A stretch of DNA of 64,000 bases, from the NCBI RefSeq assembly GCF_029667115.1, contig NZ_JARUIU010000002.1, forward strand, positions 310,001 to 374,000. The letters run 5' to 3'. Source of the DNA: Jeotgalibacillus sp. ET6. Lineage in GTDB: Bacteria; Bacillota; Bacilli; Bacillales; Jeotgalibacillaceae. The notes under the pieces are model-generated. The model was not told the DNA's origin and made no database searches. It was given only the letters and a program-made list of their open reading frames with translations. A program made the translations under genes and the position numbers. This document shows, piece by piece, positions 49,759-59,471 of the stretch. Numbering within the stretch: the stretch's first letter is position 1; every line of letters starts with the position of its first letter.

Positions 49759-51126
49759 ATGGAAACTGTATTCTTTTTTAATCGGAATATCCCGGTTCTT
49801 TATGATGTGGAATGTGCCGTTGTAGGAGGCGGGACAGCGGGTGCAGTTGCCGCTTTATCGGCACTCGAAGAAAAAATTGAGACAGTTGTCATTGAAAAAA
49901 CCATTTCACTCGGCGGCACTCAAACAAACGCTCTGGTGTCTCCGATGATGCCCACACAGGTTAAAGGGCAGCGCATCAATGACCTGATTATTGAACGGCT
50001 TCATAAAGAAAACGTGCAAACAAATGACGGCACGACTTCCTGCAGTTGGTTTAATACTGAATCATTGAGCTATGTGCTTGAAACATTAATTGTGGAGCGG
50101 GGAGGTCATCTATTATATGACGCAAATTATGTGGATTGTTTAAAAGAAAACGGAAAAATCAGCTGTATTATCGTCAATACAAGCAATGGTCTATACGCAG
50201 TTAAAGCAAAAACTTTTGTGGACGCGACAGCAGATGCGCTCCTATCCAGAACGGCCGGGGTACCGGTCGAAAGCGGGAATGAGGAAGGGCAAAACCAGCA
50301 GATCAGCTTCCGCTTTGAAATGGGCGGCATTGACGTTTTAACGCTTCGGAATTTTATGAAGGCAGAGGGAGATACGTTCTGCAAAATTGATCATCCTGAA
50401 TTTTTTGAGATAGCGATGGTGCCGGGAAAAGGACATGTCCTCGAACCCTATTTTCAAAAAGGACTTTCTGATGGGCATCTAAAGGAAGAGGACCTGAAGT
50501 ATTTTCAGGCGTTTACTCAGCCGGGCAAAAATACAGTTATGTCGTTTAATTGTCCACATATCCCGGGGGTTTTTCAAACCACCGACCCGGTACTGCGGTC
50601 AAAAGCCGTCACAAAAGGGCGTGAGATGATCCGCCGGCTGACTGCTTTCCTGCCAAAAGCCATCCCGGGGTTTGAGCAAGCGTATTTAATAAAGGAAGCT
50701 TCTCAGCTGGGCATCAGAGAATCCTATCGGATCAAAGGGAAGTACATATTAACCGAGCAGGATTATTTGAGTCGTGCCAGGTTTGAAGATGGGATTGCCC
50801 GTGGTGACTGGTACATTGATGTTCACAGCGTAAAAGGACAAACCGTAAAGCCGGAACCTTTAACAAAGGGAGAATACTACGAAATCCCTTACCGCTCTCT
50901 GATCACTCATGAGGCAGCAAACTTAATCGTGGCTGGAAGACATATATCCAGTACATTCCTCATGCAGGCTTCCCTCAGAATTCAGCCAACTGTGCGGGAT
51001 GTGGCACAGGTTGCAGGAATGGCGTGTGCCTATTCTGTAAAGTACTCAGTGGATCTGAACAACATCGATGGAGCCCTTCTGAGAAGACAGCTGCGCAACA
51101 GGGAGGAAAAAGCATGGATGGAGTGA
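49759..51126 (+). CDS. FAD-dependent oxidoreductase
   Basis: This 455-residue protein is read from the ATG at 49759 because GGAGGTGA sits five bases before it; an ATG at 49741 lies upstream of that site. The Rossmann FAD loop is CAVVGGGTAGAVAALSAL with VVIEKTISLGGTQTNALVSPMM (FAD-dependent oxidoreductase PF12831-type). YLSRARFEDGIARGDW and the C-terminal LIVAGRHISSTFLMQASLRIQPTVRDVAQVAGMA close the flavin site. It is predicted cytosolic. In sugar clusters such enzymes may oxidise a sugar ring or release a modified residue; the substrate is unknown. It overlaps the mannosidase gene by 13 bases. Confidence 0.85.
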   Translation: METVFFFNRNIPVLYDVECAVVGGGTAGAVAALSALEEKIETVVIEKTISLGGTQTNALVSPMMPTQVKGQRINDLIIERLHKENVQTNDGTTSCSWFNTESLSYVLETLIVERGGHLLYDANYVDCLKENGKISCIIVNTSNGLYAVKAKTFVDATADALLSRTAGVPVESGNEEGQNQQISFRFEMGGIDVLTLRNFMKAEGDTFCKIDHPEFFEIAMVPGKGHVLEPYFQKGLSDGHLKEEDLKYFQAFTQPGKNTVMSFNCPHIPGVFQTTDPVLRSKAVTKGREMIRRLTAFLPKAIPGFEQAYLIKEASQLGIRESYRIKGKYILTEQDYLSRARFEDGIARGDWYIDVHSVKGQTVKPEPLTKGEYYEIPYRSLITHEAANLIVAGRHISSTFLMQASLRIQPTVRDVAQVAGMACAYSVKYSVDLNNIDGALLRRQLRNREEKAWME

Positions 51127-53651
51127 AAAAAGCGTACATCTTAAATCATACCCACTGGGACAGGGAATGGTATGAACCGTTTGAAGCCTTTCGCTACAAG
51201 CTGCGGAACGGGCTGAGGTACATTCAGAGGCTTCTTGAAAAGGGCCAAATGGAATGCTTTTTTTTGGACGGACAGACCGTTGTTCTTGAGGATTTTAAAG
51301 AAATTGTTTCAGAAAAAGAGTTTTCAGCGTTCACTTCGTTTATACAAAAGGGACAAGTGGAAGTAGGTCCATGGTATTTATTGGCGGATGAATTTTTGGT
51401 ATCGGGAGAATCGATTCTGAAGAACCTTGAAGTTGGAATCAAGCAAGCCCGGGCGCTTGGTTCTGAGTCGAATATCGGCTATCTGCCTGATACATTTGGT
51501 CACAACAGTCAAATGCCGCAATTATTTAAAGGGTATGGAATTGACTGGGCACTACTATGGCGCGGCGCTGTGTCAGACCACTTTGAGGTGAATTGGAAAG
51601 GAGCGGATGGCAGCGAAGTTTTTGCGTTTGTGCTGCCGCTCATGGAAGGCTATTATCAGACGTACCTTAAAAGCAATGAGTACATCGAAAAAACGAATGC
51701 TTATTTAAAGCAAAATCAGCCTTATTTAACATTTGATCAGGCGCTTATTTTAAATGGAGCAGATCATACCTTCCCGGCACCGGATATGAAGCATCGTGTT
51801 CAGCAGTTAAATGAACACGTGGAAGATACTGTTTTTCAACAGGCACGTATGGCGGATTTTACAGCTGCTTTTCAGCAAAAAATTCCGGAAGCTGGGCTTG
51901 AAGGGGAGCAGCGTGACCCTTCAAAGATCTTTATTTTGCCTGGCGTGTATTCAACTCGCACTTATTTGAAACATCAAAATCAGCTGTGCGAGGATCAGGC
52001 TCTTTATATCATGGAGGCCCTGAATGTATGGTCAAAGGGTGAAAGCCGGTCAGAAGCATTTATTGAATACATTTGGAAGATGATTTTGAAGAATCATCCA
52101 CATGATAGTATTTGCGGATGCAGTGTGGATGAGGTTCATGAAGAGATGGAAACCCGCACGCAAAAAATTCTGAGTGCGATCGATCAGTTTTCGAGAGATG
52201 TTTTGCATGACGAGTATCCCTTCGAATTTTTGAACTCTGAAGTGGAAAACAATTTTCTGTACTTAATTAATAACACTCCGTTCGAGGCAACGTACCCTGT
52301 GGAAGCAACGATCTTTATTCCGATTGCCCAGGATCTTGGAGCGATTGAGTTATACCATCAAGATGAAAAGATTAAAATGGATATTGTGAAAAGAGAGCAG
52401 CGTGAAGAATTTATGCGGCATATTTTTGCAGAACCTCACTACGGGGAATACGCCGTGTACGATATTTCTATGCTGGTTCCATTTCAAGGAGTGGAGACAA
52501 AGGCTTTTCAGATTGTGCGTGTAAAAAATGTGGTTCCTTCGGCAGGAAAAGCGGGGGACTCTTTTATAGAAAATGAATTTTACCGGATTGAATGGGGAAA
52601 AGATGGACTAACCATTTCAGATAAAGAAGACGGTCAGGTCTATGAGCGGCAGCATCAGTTTATTTCTTCATTGGATGCCGGGGATACGTACAATTATTCT
52701 CCTCCGATTCATGATTGTATCTCAGAGGGTACGTTGGTGAAGGTGACCGATCTTACGAAGGGCACCACCTTTCAGTCAGCGGTCCTGCACTATGAACTAA
52801 CATGTCCGGCTTCATTAAATCAGGAGCGTACAGGAGCAAGTGGAGAAACAGTTAAAACCATCATCAAAACGAAAGTCACGCTATACTCCGATGTAAGGTT
52901 CATTTATTTTAAATCGACTGTGCAAAACAAAGCTAAGGATCAGAAGCTTCGAATTGGATTTGCTGTAGAAGCCGGCGATATCAGTTATGGAGATACCCCG
53001 TTTGATTTGGTTGAGCGCAGAAGGCTTCAGGAGAAAATCTATGATGCTCCACCTAATAAGGAAGCGATAATGAATCAGTATCCTGCCTATTCCACTGTCA
53101 TTACGGGTGAACATCAGCTTGCTCATCGGGGTCTGCAGGAATACGAAGTGGATGAGTATAAGGGAAATACGACAGCGTTCCTAACCGTGATCAGAAGCGT
53201 CGGCTGGCTGTCAAGACGCGATTTGCGTACAAGAGGCAACGGAGCAGGTCCGGGTTTTGAAACACCTGGAGCGCAATGTATTGGTTCATACGAGTTTGAA
53301 TATGGCTTAATCCTCGGAAGAAAGCACCACTCTATTAATCATGCTAAATTGCTTCGCCATAAGGTGCTAAGTCAGCAATCGCATGTACAAAAGAGGGGAA
53401 GCCTTCTGTTTTATCAAACAGACCCGGATATTGCATTTAGTTCCTTTATTAAAAAAGAGTCTGACTCGATTGATATCCGGATGTTTAACCCTAATACGGA
53501 TACGAGAACCACAGCGCTTTGCTTTGGGTTTGAGCCATTTAAAATAGAAGAAGTGGATTTTAAGGGAAATGTACTCGGTGAGCTTGACGCGAAAAAGAGG
53601 ATTTCACTTTCTTTTAGTTCGAAACAGATCAAAACCATTCGGGTAAGATGA
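51114..53651 (+). CDS. GH38 alpha-mannosidase
   Basis: This 845-residue protein starts at the ATG at 51114 behind GGGAGGAAAAA. The catalytic domain has NHTHWDREWY (zinc His12 and Asp14-region), IGYLPDTFGHNSQMPQL with nucleophile Asp126, LNGADHTFPAP and NHPHDSICGCSVDEVH. Long beta domains follow (about 400-845), as in bacterial MngB/SpGH38-like enzymes. It has no signal peptide, so it acts inside the cell on imported oligosaccharides, removing alpha-mannose (often alpha-1,3). It sits in an operon with sugar uptake and NanE. Confidence 0.92.
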   Translation: MDGVKKAYILNHTHWDREWYEPFEAFRYKLRNGLRYIQRLLEKGQMECFFLDGQTVVLEDFKEIVSEKEFSAFTSFIQKGQVEVGPWYLLADEFLVSGESILKNLEVGIKQARALGSESNIGYLPDTFGHNSQMPQLFKGYGIDWALLWRGAVSDHFEVNWKGADGSEVFAFVLPLMEGYYQTYLKSNEYIEKTNAYLKQNQPYLTFDQALILNGADHTFPAPDMKHRVQQLNEHVEDTVFQQARMADFTAAFQQKIPEAGLEGEQRDPSKIFILPGVYSTRTYLKHQNQLCEDQALYIMEALNVWSKGESRSEAFIEYIWKMILKNHPHDSICGCSVDEVHEEMETRTQKILSAIDQFSRDVLHDEYPFEFLNSEVENNFLYLINNTPFEATYPVEATIFIPIAQDLGAIELYHQDEKIKMDIVKREQREEFMRHIFAEPHYGEYAVYDISMLVPFQGVETKAFQIVRVKNVVPSAGKAGDSFIENEFYRIEWGKDGLTISDKEDGQVYERQHQFISSLDAGDTYNYSPPIHDCISEGTLVKVTDLTKGTTFQSAVLHYELTCPASLNQERTGASGETVKTIIKTKVTLYSDVRFIYFKSTVQNKAKDQKLRIGFAVEAGDISYGDTPFDLVERRRLQEKIYDAPPNKEAIMNQYPAYSTVITGEHQLAHRGLQEYEVDEYKGNTTAFLTVIRSVGWLSRRDLRTRGNGAGPGFETPGAQCIGSYEFEYGLILGRKHHSINHAKLLRHKVLSQQSHVQKRGSLLFYQTDPDIAFSSFIKKESDSIDIRMFNPNTDTRTTALCFGFEPFKIEEVDFKGNVLGELDAKKRISLSFSSKQIKTIRVR

Positions 53652-53681
53652 ATGAGTGCCTGAGGAATGAAGGTGATGAAG

Positions 53682-55364
53682 ATGAGAAAATTTTTAGCAT
53701 TTGATATAGGCGGAACCCTGATTAAGTATGGTGTTTTGACAGAAGATGGAACAATTCTCGAAAAATTTGAGACTGACACGGAAGCTCATCTTGGGGGTCC
53801 GGTCATTCTGGAGAAAATTAAGCAGCACGGCAAACCATTAATTGATCAGTTTAACGTGGATGGGATTTGCATTTCAACTGCCGGGCAGGTTCACTCAGAC
53901 AAGGGAGAAATCCTGTTTGCCTCAGACCATATACCCGATTATACCGGCACACGTTTAAAAGAAGAGTTTGAGACCTATTTTAATCTTCCGGTGGAAGTTG
54001 AAAACGATGTGAATTGTGCGGGTCTGGCTGAATCCTGGATCGGGACCGGAAGAAATGCAAAGAGTGTGTTTTGTCTGACCATTGGTACTGGAATCGGCGG
54101 CAGCTATATTTTGGACAATAAACTTCATACCGGCCACAATTTCAGTGGTGGAGAAATTGGGTACATTCCCATTGAAGGCGGAAGGTTTGAAGAACTTGCG
54201 TCTACTAGAATTCTGGTAAGAAATGTTGCGCTTGAAAAAGGAGTAAAAGAAACGGATCTTAATGGAAAAGCTATTTTTGAACTAGCGAAAAAAGGGGATG
54301 CAGTGGCAGTTCATGAAATCAATCAGCTTGTAGTTCATTTGTGCAAAGGGATTGCGACGATTGCTTATATGATGAACCCTGAGATGATAATCATTGGTGG
54401 AGGCATTACGGCTCAAAAAGACTACTTGTATCCATTGATCATGAAGGAATTAAAAAAAGAAATGATTCCATCTATTTTAAACAAGACTAAAATTGAAATC
54501 GCACATAATCTGAATAATGCAGGAATGATCGGCGCTGTGAGGCATTATCTGCTTCAGGAATCCATGAAACCGCTCAAGAGCATTACATCGATGATTGAAT
54601 CGAATCAGCATAAATTCACAAAGCGTGAACAAATGATTGCCCGTTATATCACCTTAAATCTTGAAAGTGTTCCGAACAAAACCATTTCTGAAATGTCCAG
54701 GCAGATCAACGTGTCAGAAGCGACAATTACCCGTTTTTGTCAGAAGCTTGAATTTGGTTCTTATAATAAATTGCGCCTGCTGGCTAAAGAGGCAACGGTC
54801 AGCACACGTAGATACGATCAGGGTGAGACGACGAGTCTGACTGAGGTGAAACAAACGTATACAGCCATGATTAACAAGTTTGATTCCTTTGAGCAAACAG
54901 AGGAAATGGTCGAACTTAAAACCAGTTTGATGAAAGCACGCCAGCTCTTTTTCTATGGTGAAGATGAAATGTCAATTGTCGCTCAGCAGCTAAAATACAA
55001 ATGGATGAAGATGGGAAAGGCAGCAGATGCCTGCACGACTTCCTTTCAAATGGATGCCTCTTCATCGCTGGTCGATCACCAAACAGTTGTAATCGGTTTG
55101 AATACTTCCGGTTACGCAGCAGAAACGGTTAAGTATATGGCGCAGGCCAAACAGGCAGGTGCATTTACAGCAGGAATTTCAAGCCAGCAGGGTTCACCCT
55201 TGTCACATGCTGCTGATATTCATTTGCTGATACCGGGAATTGATGATTTGGAGGAAAATCATCACTCTGTCAATGAAGTGTCTGTTTATTATCTGATGGA
55301 TATCATTGCGAAGGAAATTCAAAATGAAACATCCTCTCTGCAAACTTTCAGTTCTGTTAAATAA
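53682..55364 (+). CDS. ROK kinase fused to an RpiR-type regulator
   Basis: This 560-residue protein is read from the ATG at 53682 behind AAGGTGATGAAG. Residues 1-290 are a ROK kinase: AFDIGGTLIKYGV (phosphate loop), EVENDVNCAGLAESW with catalytic Asp, TIGTGIGGSYI, GEIGYIPI. The usual zinc motif CxCGxxGC is absent, replaced by EGGRFEELAS. Residues 300-370 are an RpiR helix-turn-helix (KTISEMSRQINVSEATITRFCQKLEFGSYNKLRLL), and 400-550 a SIS sugar-phosphate domain (ARQLFFYGEDEMSIVAQQL, VVIGLNTSGYAAETVKYM). It probably phosphorylates the imported sugar and regulates the operon in response to a sugar phosphate. Confidence 0.9.
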   Translation: MRKFLAFDIGGTLIKYGVLTEDGTILEKFETDTEAHLGGPVILEKIKQHGKPLIDQFNVDGICISTAGQVHSDKGEILFASDHIPDYTGTRLKEEFETYFNLPVEVENDVNCAGLAESWIGTGRNAKSVFCLTIGTGIGGSYILDNKLHTGHNFSGGEIGYIPIEGGRFEELASTRILVRNVALEKGVKETDLNGKAIFELAKKGDAVAVHEINQLVVHLCKGIATIAYMMNPEMIIIGGGITAQKDYLYPLIMKELKKEMIPSILNKTKIEIAHNLNNAGMIGAVRHYLLQESMKPLKSITSMIESNQHKFTKREQMIARYITLNLESVPNKTISEMSRQINVSEATITRFCQKLEFGSYNKLRLLAKEATVSTRRYDQGETTSLTEVKQTYTAMINKFDSFEQTEEMVELKTSLMKARQLFFYGEDEMSIVAQQLKYKWMKMGKAADACTTSFQMDASSSLVDHQTVVIGLNTSGYAAETVKYMAQAKQAGAFTAGISSQQGSPLSHAADIHLLIPGIDDLEENHHSVNEVSVYYLMDIIAKEIQNETSSLQTFSSVK

Positions 55365-55382
55365 GCGTAAAGGAGTTTTTGC

Positions 55383-56924
55383 ATGAAAATTGCCTATATG
55401 CCCATTGATGAAAGACCATGCAATGTGGAATATGTTAAACGAATTGCACAGTCATCCTCACAGATTGATCTAATCATGCCTGGTGATCACGTATATGGGA
55501 AAAAGAAAAAACCGGCTGATACAGAGGGTATGTGGATTTGGCTTATGGAGGCGGCAAAGGAAGCTGATGCGGTTATTCTCAGTATTGATATGCTGTTTTA
55601 TGGCGGACTGCTTCCTTCAAGGCTGCACCACCATGCGGAAAAAACAAAAGAAATATGGCTGAACCGGCTCCGCTCTTTGCGCCAATCCCATCCTGAACTT
55701 CCCATCTTTGCATCCAACTTAATCATGAGGACCCCAAAATACAGTTCCAATGATGAAGAACCGGACTACTACGAGAAATGGGGAAGAGAGCTTTTTCTAC
55801 GAGCCTGCCTTTTGGACAAACAGCAGAGAGAATCACTATCGGAAGAAGAAGAGGAACAGCTGCGTGTGCTTACCGTTCTTCTTCCTCTAGAATATATTGA
55901 AGATTACGAATGGAGAAGAACGTTCAACCTGGATATAAATGTGAAGGTATTAGAGCTCGTAAAAGAAGAAATCATTAATTTTCTAGTAATCCCACAGGAT
56001 GACAGTTCTGAGTTTGGCTATACGGCACAGGACCAGAAAGTCATTGCGGCGGCTAAAGAACGTATGCGGCTTTATCAGAAGGTTCACATTTACCCGGGAG
56101 CGGATGAAGTCGGTGCAACATTGCTGTCAAGAGCATGGACCTTTTTAACAAATAACCGTCCATCTATTTTTCCCATCTGGAGCAGCACACTGGGGCCCGG
56201 GCTCATTCCGATGTATGAGGATCGTCCATTTGGAGAAAGTCTGAAAGCCCACGTCACAGCAGCCGGGTGCCAGCTCGTTCAGACTCCGGAGGACGCGGAC
56301 TTCATTCTTGCATATAACACACCCGGGAAAATCATGCAGGAGTCTTGGGATCAGCACAACAAAGATCTGACGTACACCAGCTGCCGAGGCCTGCTGAACT
56401 TTACGGATGCCATTGAGAGGTTCCTAGCCGCTGGTAAAAAGGTTATTGTTGCAGATGCTGCTTTCGCAAATGGAGGAGATATGGAACTGATCGCCATGCT
56501 GGATGATGCTCATCTTCTCGATAAACTGACCTCCTATAAAGGCTGGAATACCAACTGCAATACACTGGGAACCACAATCGCTCAAGGCGTAATGGCACTG
56601 AATGGAGATCCTGATTGCATAAAGAAAAACCTTATCTATCATCTTTTAGATGATGTTTTTTACCAAGCCGAAGTTCGAATGAAGATGGTGAACCACTTCC
56701 TTCCCGCCTATCAGTTGTCCTATTTTGACTTAAAGAATCAGACACAAACAGTCACTGATGAAATCAGTGTCCGTATGTTGAAAGCCTATGAAACAATGAT
56801 CCTCCACAGCTTTAAAGACGTAGGCATTGATTTCCTTCAAATTACTTCCCCGTGGAATAGAATGTTTGAATGCAACGTCTCTGTACAATTTTCAAAAAAG
56901 AGAGGTGAGATTCATGTTACGTAA
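55383..56924 (+). CDS. DUF4127 protein
   Basis: This 513-residue protein opens MKIAYMPIDERPCNVEYVKRIA, the DUF4127 signature, then SIDMLFYGGLLPSRL, NLIMRTPKYSSNDEEPDYYEKWG, PQDDSSEFGY, YPGADEVGATLLSRA and VIVADAAFANGGDMEL. Numerous conserved Asp, Glu and His residues suggest a metal-dependent enzyme, but no activity is established for the family. It has no signal peptide. AAAGGAG precedes the ATG. Its last codons overlap NanE by 11 bases, so it very likely acts in the same sugar pathway. Confidence 0.88.
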   Translation: MKIAYMPIDERPCNVEYVKRIAQSSSQIDLIMPGDHVYGKKKKPADTEGMWIWLMEAAKEADAVILSIDMLFYGGLLPSRLHHHAEKTKEIWLNRLRSLRQSHPELPIFASNLIMRTPKYSSNDEEPDYYEKWGRELFLRACLLDKQQRESLSEEEEEQLRVLTVLLPLEYIEDYEWRRTFNLDINVKVLELVKEEIINFLVIPQDDSSEFGYTAQDQKVIAAAKERMRLYQKVHIYPGADEVGATLLSRAWTFLTNNRPSIFPIWSSTLGPGLIPMYEDRPFGESLKAHVTAAGCQLVQTPEDADFILAYNTPGKIMQESWDQHNKDLTYTSCRGLLNFTDAIERFLAAGKKVIVADAAFANGGDMELIAMLDDAHLLDKLTSYKGWNTNCNTLGTTIAQGVMALNGDPDCIKKNLIYHLLDDVFYQAEVRMKMVNHFLPAYQLSYFDLKNQTQTVTDEISVRMLKAYETMILHSFKDVGIDFLQITSPWNRMFECNVSVQFSKKRGEIHVT

Positions 56925-57594
56925 GATTAAGAATGGTCTGGTCGTTTCCTGCCAGGCGCTTGAAGATGAACCTCTTTTCGGAGCGGAGATTATGAGGCGG
57001 ATGGCAGATGCTGCAGCCAGAGGCGGTGCTTCAGGCATTCGAGCTAATGGAACAGCAGATCTCACAGCGATTAAAGAATACATAGATCTGCCTGTAATTG
57101 GACTGATCAAACGAGAGTACCCTGACTCCCCGGTTTACATCACGCCCACCTTTTCGGAGGTAGAGGCGTTGGTTCAAAGTGGAGCAGATATGATTGCATT
57201 AGACGCGACAAAAAGAGTGCGTCCTGATTCTGTTTCATTATCATCCTTTATGAAAAAGATCATTTCTGCTTTTCCAGAACAAAAATGGATGGCAGACTGT
57301 GCGACTGTTGAAGAGTGTGTGGAGGCAGAGCAGCTTGGATTTCACTGCGTGGGAACAACTCTGTATGGCTACACGGACGAAACGAGCGGAAAAAAACTAT
57401 ACGATAATGATTTTCAGTTTTTAAAAGAGGTGTTAAAGGCTGTTCGTCTTCCTGTCATTGCAGAAGGAAATATTCTTACGCCTGAGATGGCAGCAAGAGC
57501 ACTTCAAATCGGTGCCCACTCAGTTGTGGCAGGTGGTGCTATTACCCGTCCGCAGCAAATTACTGCCCGGTTTGTGGAAGAAATAAGAAAGTGA
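56914..57594 (+). CDS. nanE: N-acetylmannosamine-6-phosphate 2-epimerase
   Basis: This 226-residue TIM-barrel protein starts at the ATG at 56914 behind GAGAGGTGAG. The blocks LVVSCQALEDEPLFG, GGASGIRANG, VIGLIKREYPDSPVYITPT (Lys active region), MIALDATKRVRP and VIAEGNILTPEMAARALQIGAHSVVAGGAITRP match NanE. It converts ManNAc-6-P to GlcNAc-6-P, linking the operon's product to amino-sugar catabolism (NagA/NagB are not in the window). It implies a ManNAc or GlcNAc-type residue among the transported sugars and is the last gene of the operon. Confidence 0.92.
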   Translation: MLRKIKNGLVVSCQALEDEPLFGAEIMRRMADAAARGGASGIRANGTADLTAIKEYIDLPVIGLIKREYPDSPVYITPTFSEVEALVQSGADMIALDATKRVRPDSVSLSSFMKKIISAFPEQKWMADCATVEECVEAEQLGFHCVGTTLYGYTDETSGKKLYDNDFQFLKEVLKAVRLPVIAEGNILTPEMAARALQIGAHSVVAGGAITRPQQITARFVEEIRK

Positions 57595-57678
57595 TCTTCA
57601 TCCCATAAAACTCATGTGTAAGGTGTGTAAGATGTCTAGTGGGAAATATGGTTGATGGAGTTTTATACGATTCAAAAA

Positions 57679-57898
57679 GTGCTGAGACATAGTAGAGAAG
57701 TTTGATAATGAGATAAAATGTGATAGTAGTATGAGGTGAACGGAGCGGAAGGTCATAACTCCAGCAGGAGGTCACGGCAAACAGAGCCTTCACAGAGCTC
57801 TAGCTCTGTGAAGGCTCAGCGCCGTCCATGCGGAAAGCATCCGCATAAAAAGCAGTGAACCAGACAAAAAGCCTGAGACAATTTTGTCCCAGGCTCTC
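57679..57898 (+). repeat. Interspersed repeat, copy F (near full length)
   Basis: The left arm (GCTGAGACATAG, AAGTTTGATAATGAG), core (GAACGGAGCGGAAGG, CTCCAGCAGGAGGTCACGGCAA), a perfect hairpin over CACAGAGCTCTAGCTCTGTG, GCGCCGTCCATGCGGAAAGC and the 3' GCCTGAGAC/GTCCCAGGC hairpin are all present. It spans the gap between the convergent nanE and GntP-type genes. Confidence 0.8.
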
Positions 57899-57903
57899 TC
57901 CCA

Positions 57904-59187
57904 TTAAACAATCCCTATAAATGACATTCCAATTCCCACCGCTAAAGCGATCGTTGGAATCAAGAAGGCGACAAAGAAAATATCTTTGTAGGAATCTTTG
58001 TGTGTCATGCCTGTGATGGCAAGGACGGTTAAAAGGGCTCCGTTGTGCGGTAGAATGGATGCCCCGGATGCCAGTGCTGTAATTCTGTGGAGGATTTCCG
58101 GGTTCATGCCCATTTCCATCGCCTGCTGGTAGTATTCAGAACCGAGTGCATTCAGTGTGATATTCATACCGCCGGATGCTGAACCGGTGATCATCGCAAG
58201 AATCTGGGTGGCGAGGGCATCAGATACCACAAGCCCTCCTTTAATATTCAATAAACTGTTTTGAATCGCTGGGAAGGCAGGTGCTGCTTGTACAACTGCA
58301 CCAAAACCAACAGCAGCTCCTGTATTCACCACCGCTGTAACGGCTCCTTTTGCTCCTTCGTTCATGGCTCCTGTGAAACGCTTAAACGTCTGGAAGCTGA
58401 GAACCATGGTCAGAACGATTCCGACTAAAAGGGCAGTGAGCATTTCCATATTGACTACGTTAATAAGTACCACAACTGTGATAAGCGGAAGGAAGGACAA
58501 AATAATATTCGGATCTTTTTCTTTCGTATCTTCGTCCTTTTTCGCACCTTTAGGTTCGGTAAAAACTTCCCCGTTTTTGGTCAGGGTATTGGCTCTGCGT
58601 GATAAGTAGAAATACCCCCCAACGGCCATGATCAGACCCGTTACCGTACCCATAATCGGCGCAGCCATCATGGTGGTGTTAAAGTATTCAGTCGGGATAT
58701 AGTTCTGCACCTGAGCTGTTCCCGGAAGAGCCGTCATCGTAAAGGTAAAGGCACCAAGGACAATCGTACCCGGGATGACTTTCCGGCTGATATTGGCCTG
58801 GCGGAATAAATTGAGTGACAAAGGATACATTACGAAAACGACAACGAATAAGCTGACGCCGCCATACGTTAAGATCGCTGCTCCAAGCAGGACTCCTAAT
58901 ATGGCACGCTGTTTCCCGACAATTTTAGATAAGAACTGGGCAACAGTGCGCGCACTTCCCGTTACCTCCATCAGCTTTCCGAAGATCGCTCCAAATAGAA
59001 AGACAGGAAAGAAGTCTCGCGCAAAGGAAGCGAATCCGGACATAAAATCAGATGTGAATGCATCAAACACATTCATTCCGGACAGCAGCGCAACAACGGC
59101 GGCAGCAACCGGAGCAATCCATAAAATAGACCACCCGATATAGGCCATCGCCATTAAGGCAACCAGCCCGACAATAATGGCAAACAT
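57904..59187 (-). CDS. GntP-family permease, probable 3-hydroxybutyrate transporter
   Basis: This 427-residue polytopic membrane protein has about twelve helices with GntP-family segments: FFPVFLFGAIFGKLMEVTGSARTVAQFL, ILTYGGVSLFVVVFVMYPLSLNLF, TMTALPGTAQVQNYIPTEYF and ALASGASILPHNGALLTVLAITGMTH. The closest match in plan is B. subtilis YxjC, encoded beside ketone-body genes. It is divergent from a BdhA-like dehydrogenase, which supports transport of 3-hydroxybutyrate or a similar hydroxy acid. An AGGAGG site precedes the ATG. Confidence 0.82.
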   Translation of the reverse strand: MFAIIVGLVALMAMAYIGWSILWIAPVAAAVVALLSGMNVFDAFTSDFMSGFASFARDFFPVFLFGAIFGKLMEVTGSARTVAQFLSKIVGKQRAILGVLLGAAILTYGGVSLFVVVFVMYPLSLNLFRQANISRKVIPGTIVLGAFTFTMTALPGTAQVQNYIPTEYFNTTMMAAPIMGTVTGLIMAVGGYFYLSRRANTLTKNGEVFTEPKGAKKDEDTKEKDPNIILSFLPLITVVVLINVVNMEMLTALLVGIVLTMVLSFQTFKRFTGAMNEGAKGAVTAVVNTGAAVGFGAVVQAAPAFPAIQNSLLNIKGGLVVSDALATQILAMITGSASGGMNITLNALGSEYYQQAMEMGMNPEILHRITALASGASILPHNGALLTVLAITGMTHKDSYKDIFFVAFLIPTIALAVGIGMSFIGIV

Positions 59188-59471
59188 TGAAAAACCTCCT
59201 AATCATTATGAATATATTATTTCGAAAAAATAAATTCGCATTATTCTTCGCTTCTTTCATCCAACAGAAAACAAGCTAACTGTGTCATTCCATTTACAGT
59301 ATGGGTTTAAACGTTATTCCTGAAAGTCTCTTAATTCAGTTTTGCGGGAAAATTGTGTGTATTTAACTTATCGTGAAATAATGTTTCTTCTCTGTTTTTT
59401 TGTGGAATGCATAGAGCACCAGGCGCAATTCAATTTGCCGTCGAGCGTAAACGAAGAGAGGATGAACAAAA

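Noticed and set aside
59188..59471. Sigma-54 (-24/-12) promoter before bdhA
   Set aside because: GGCGC and TTGC elements occur near 59423-59445 but the spacing is 15 rather than 12 bases.
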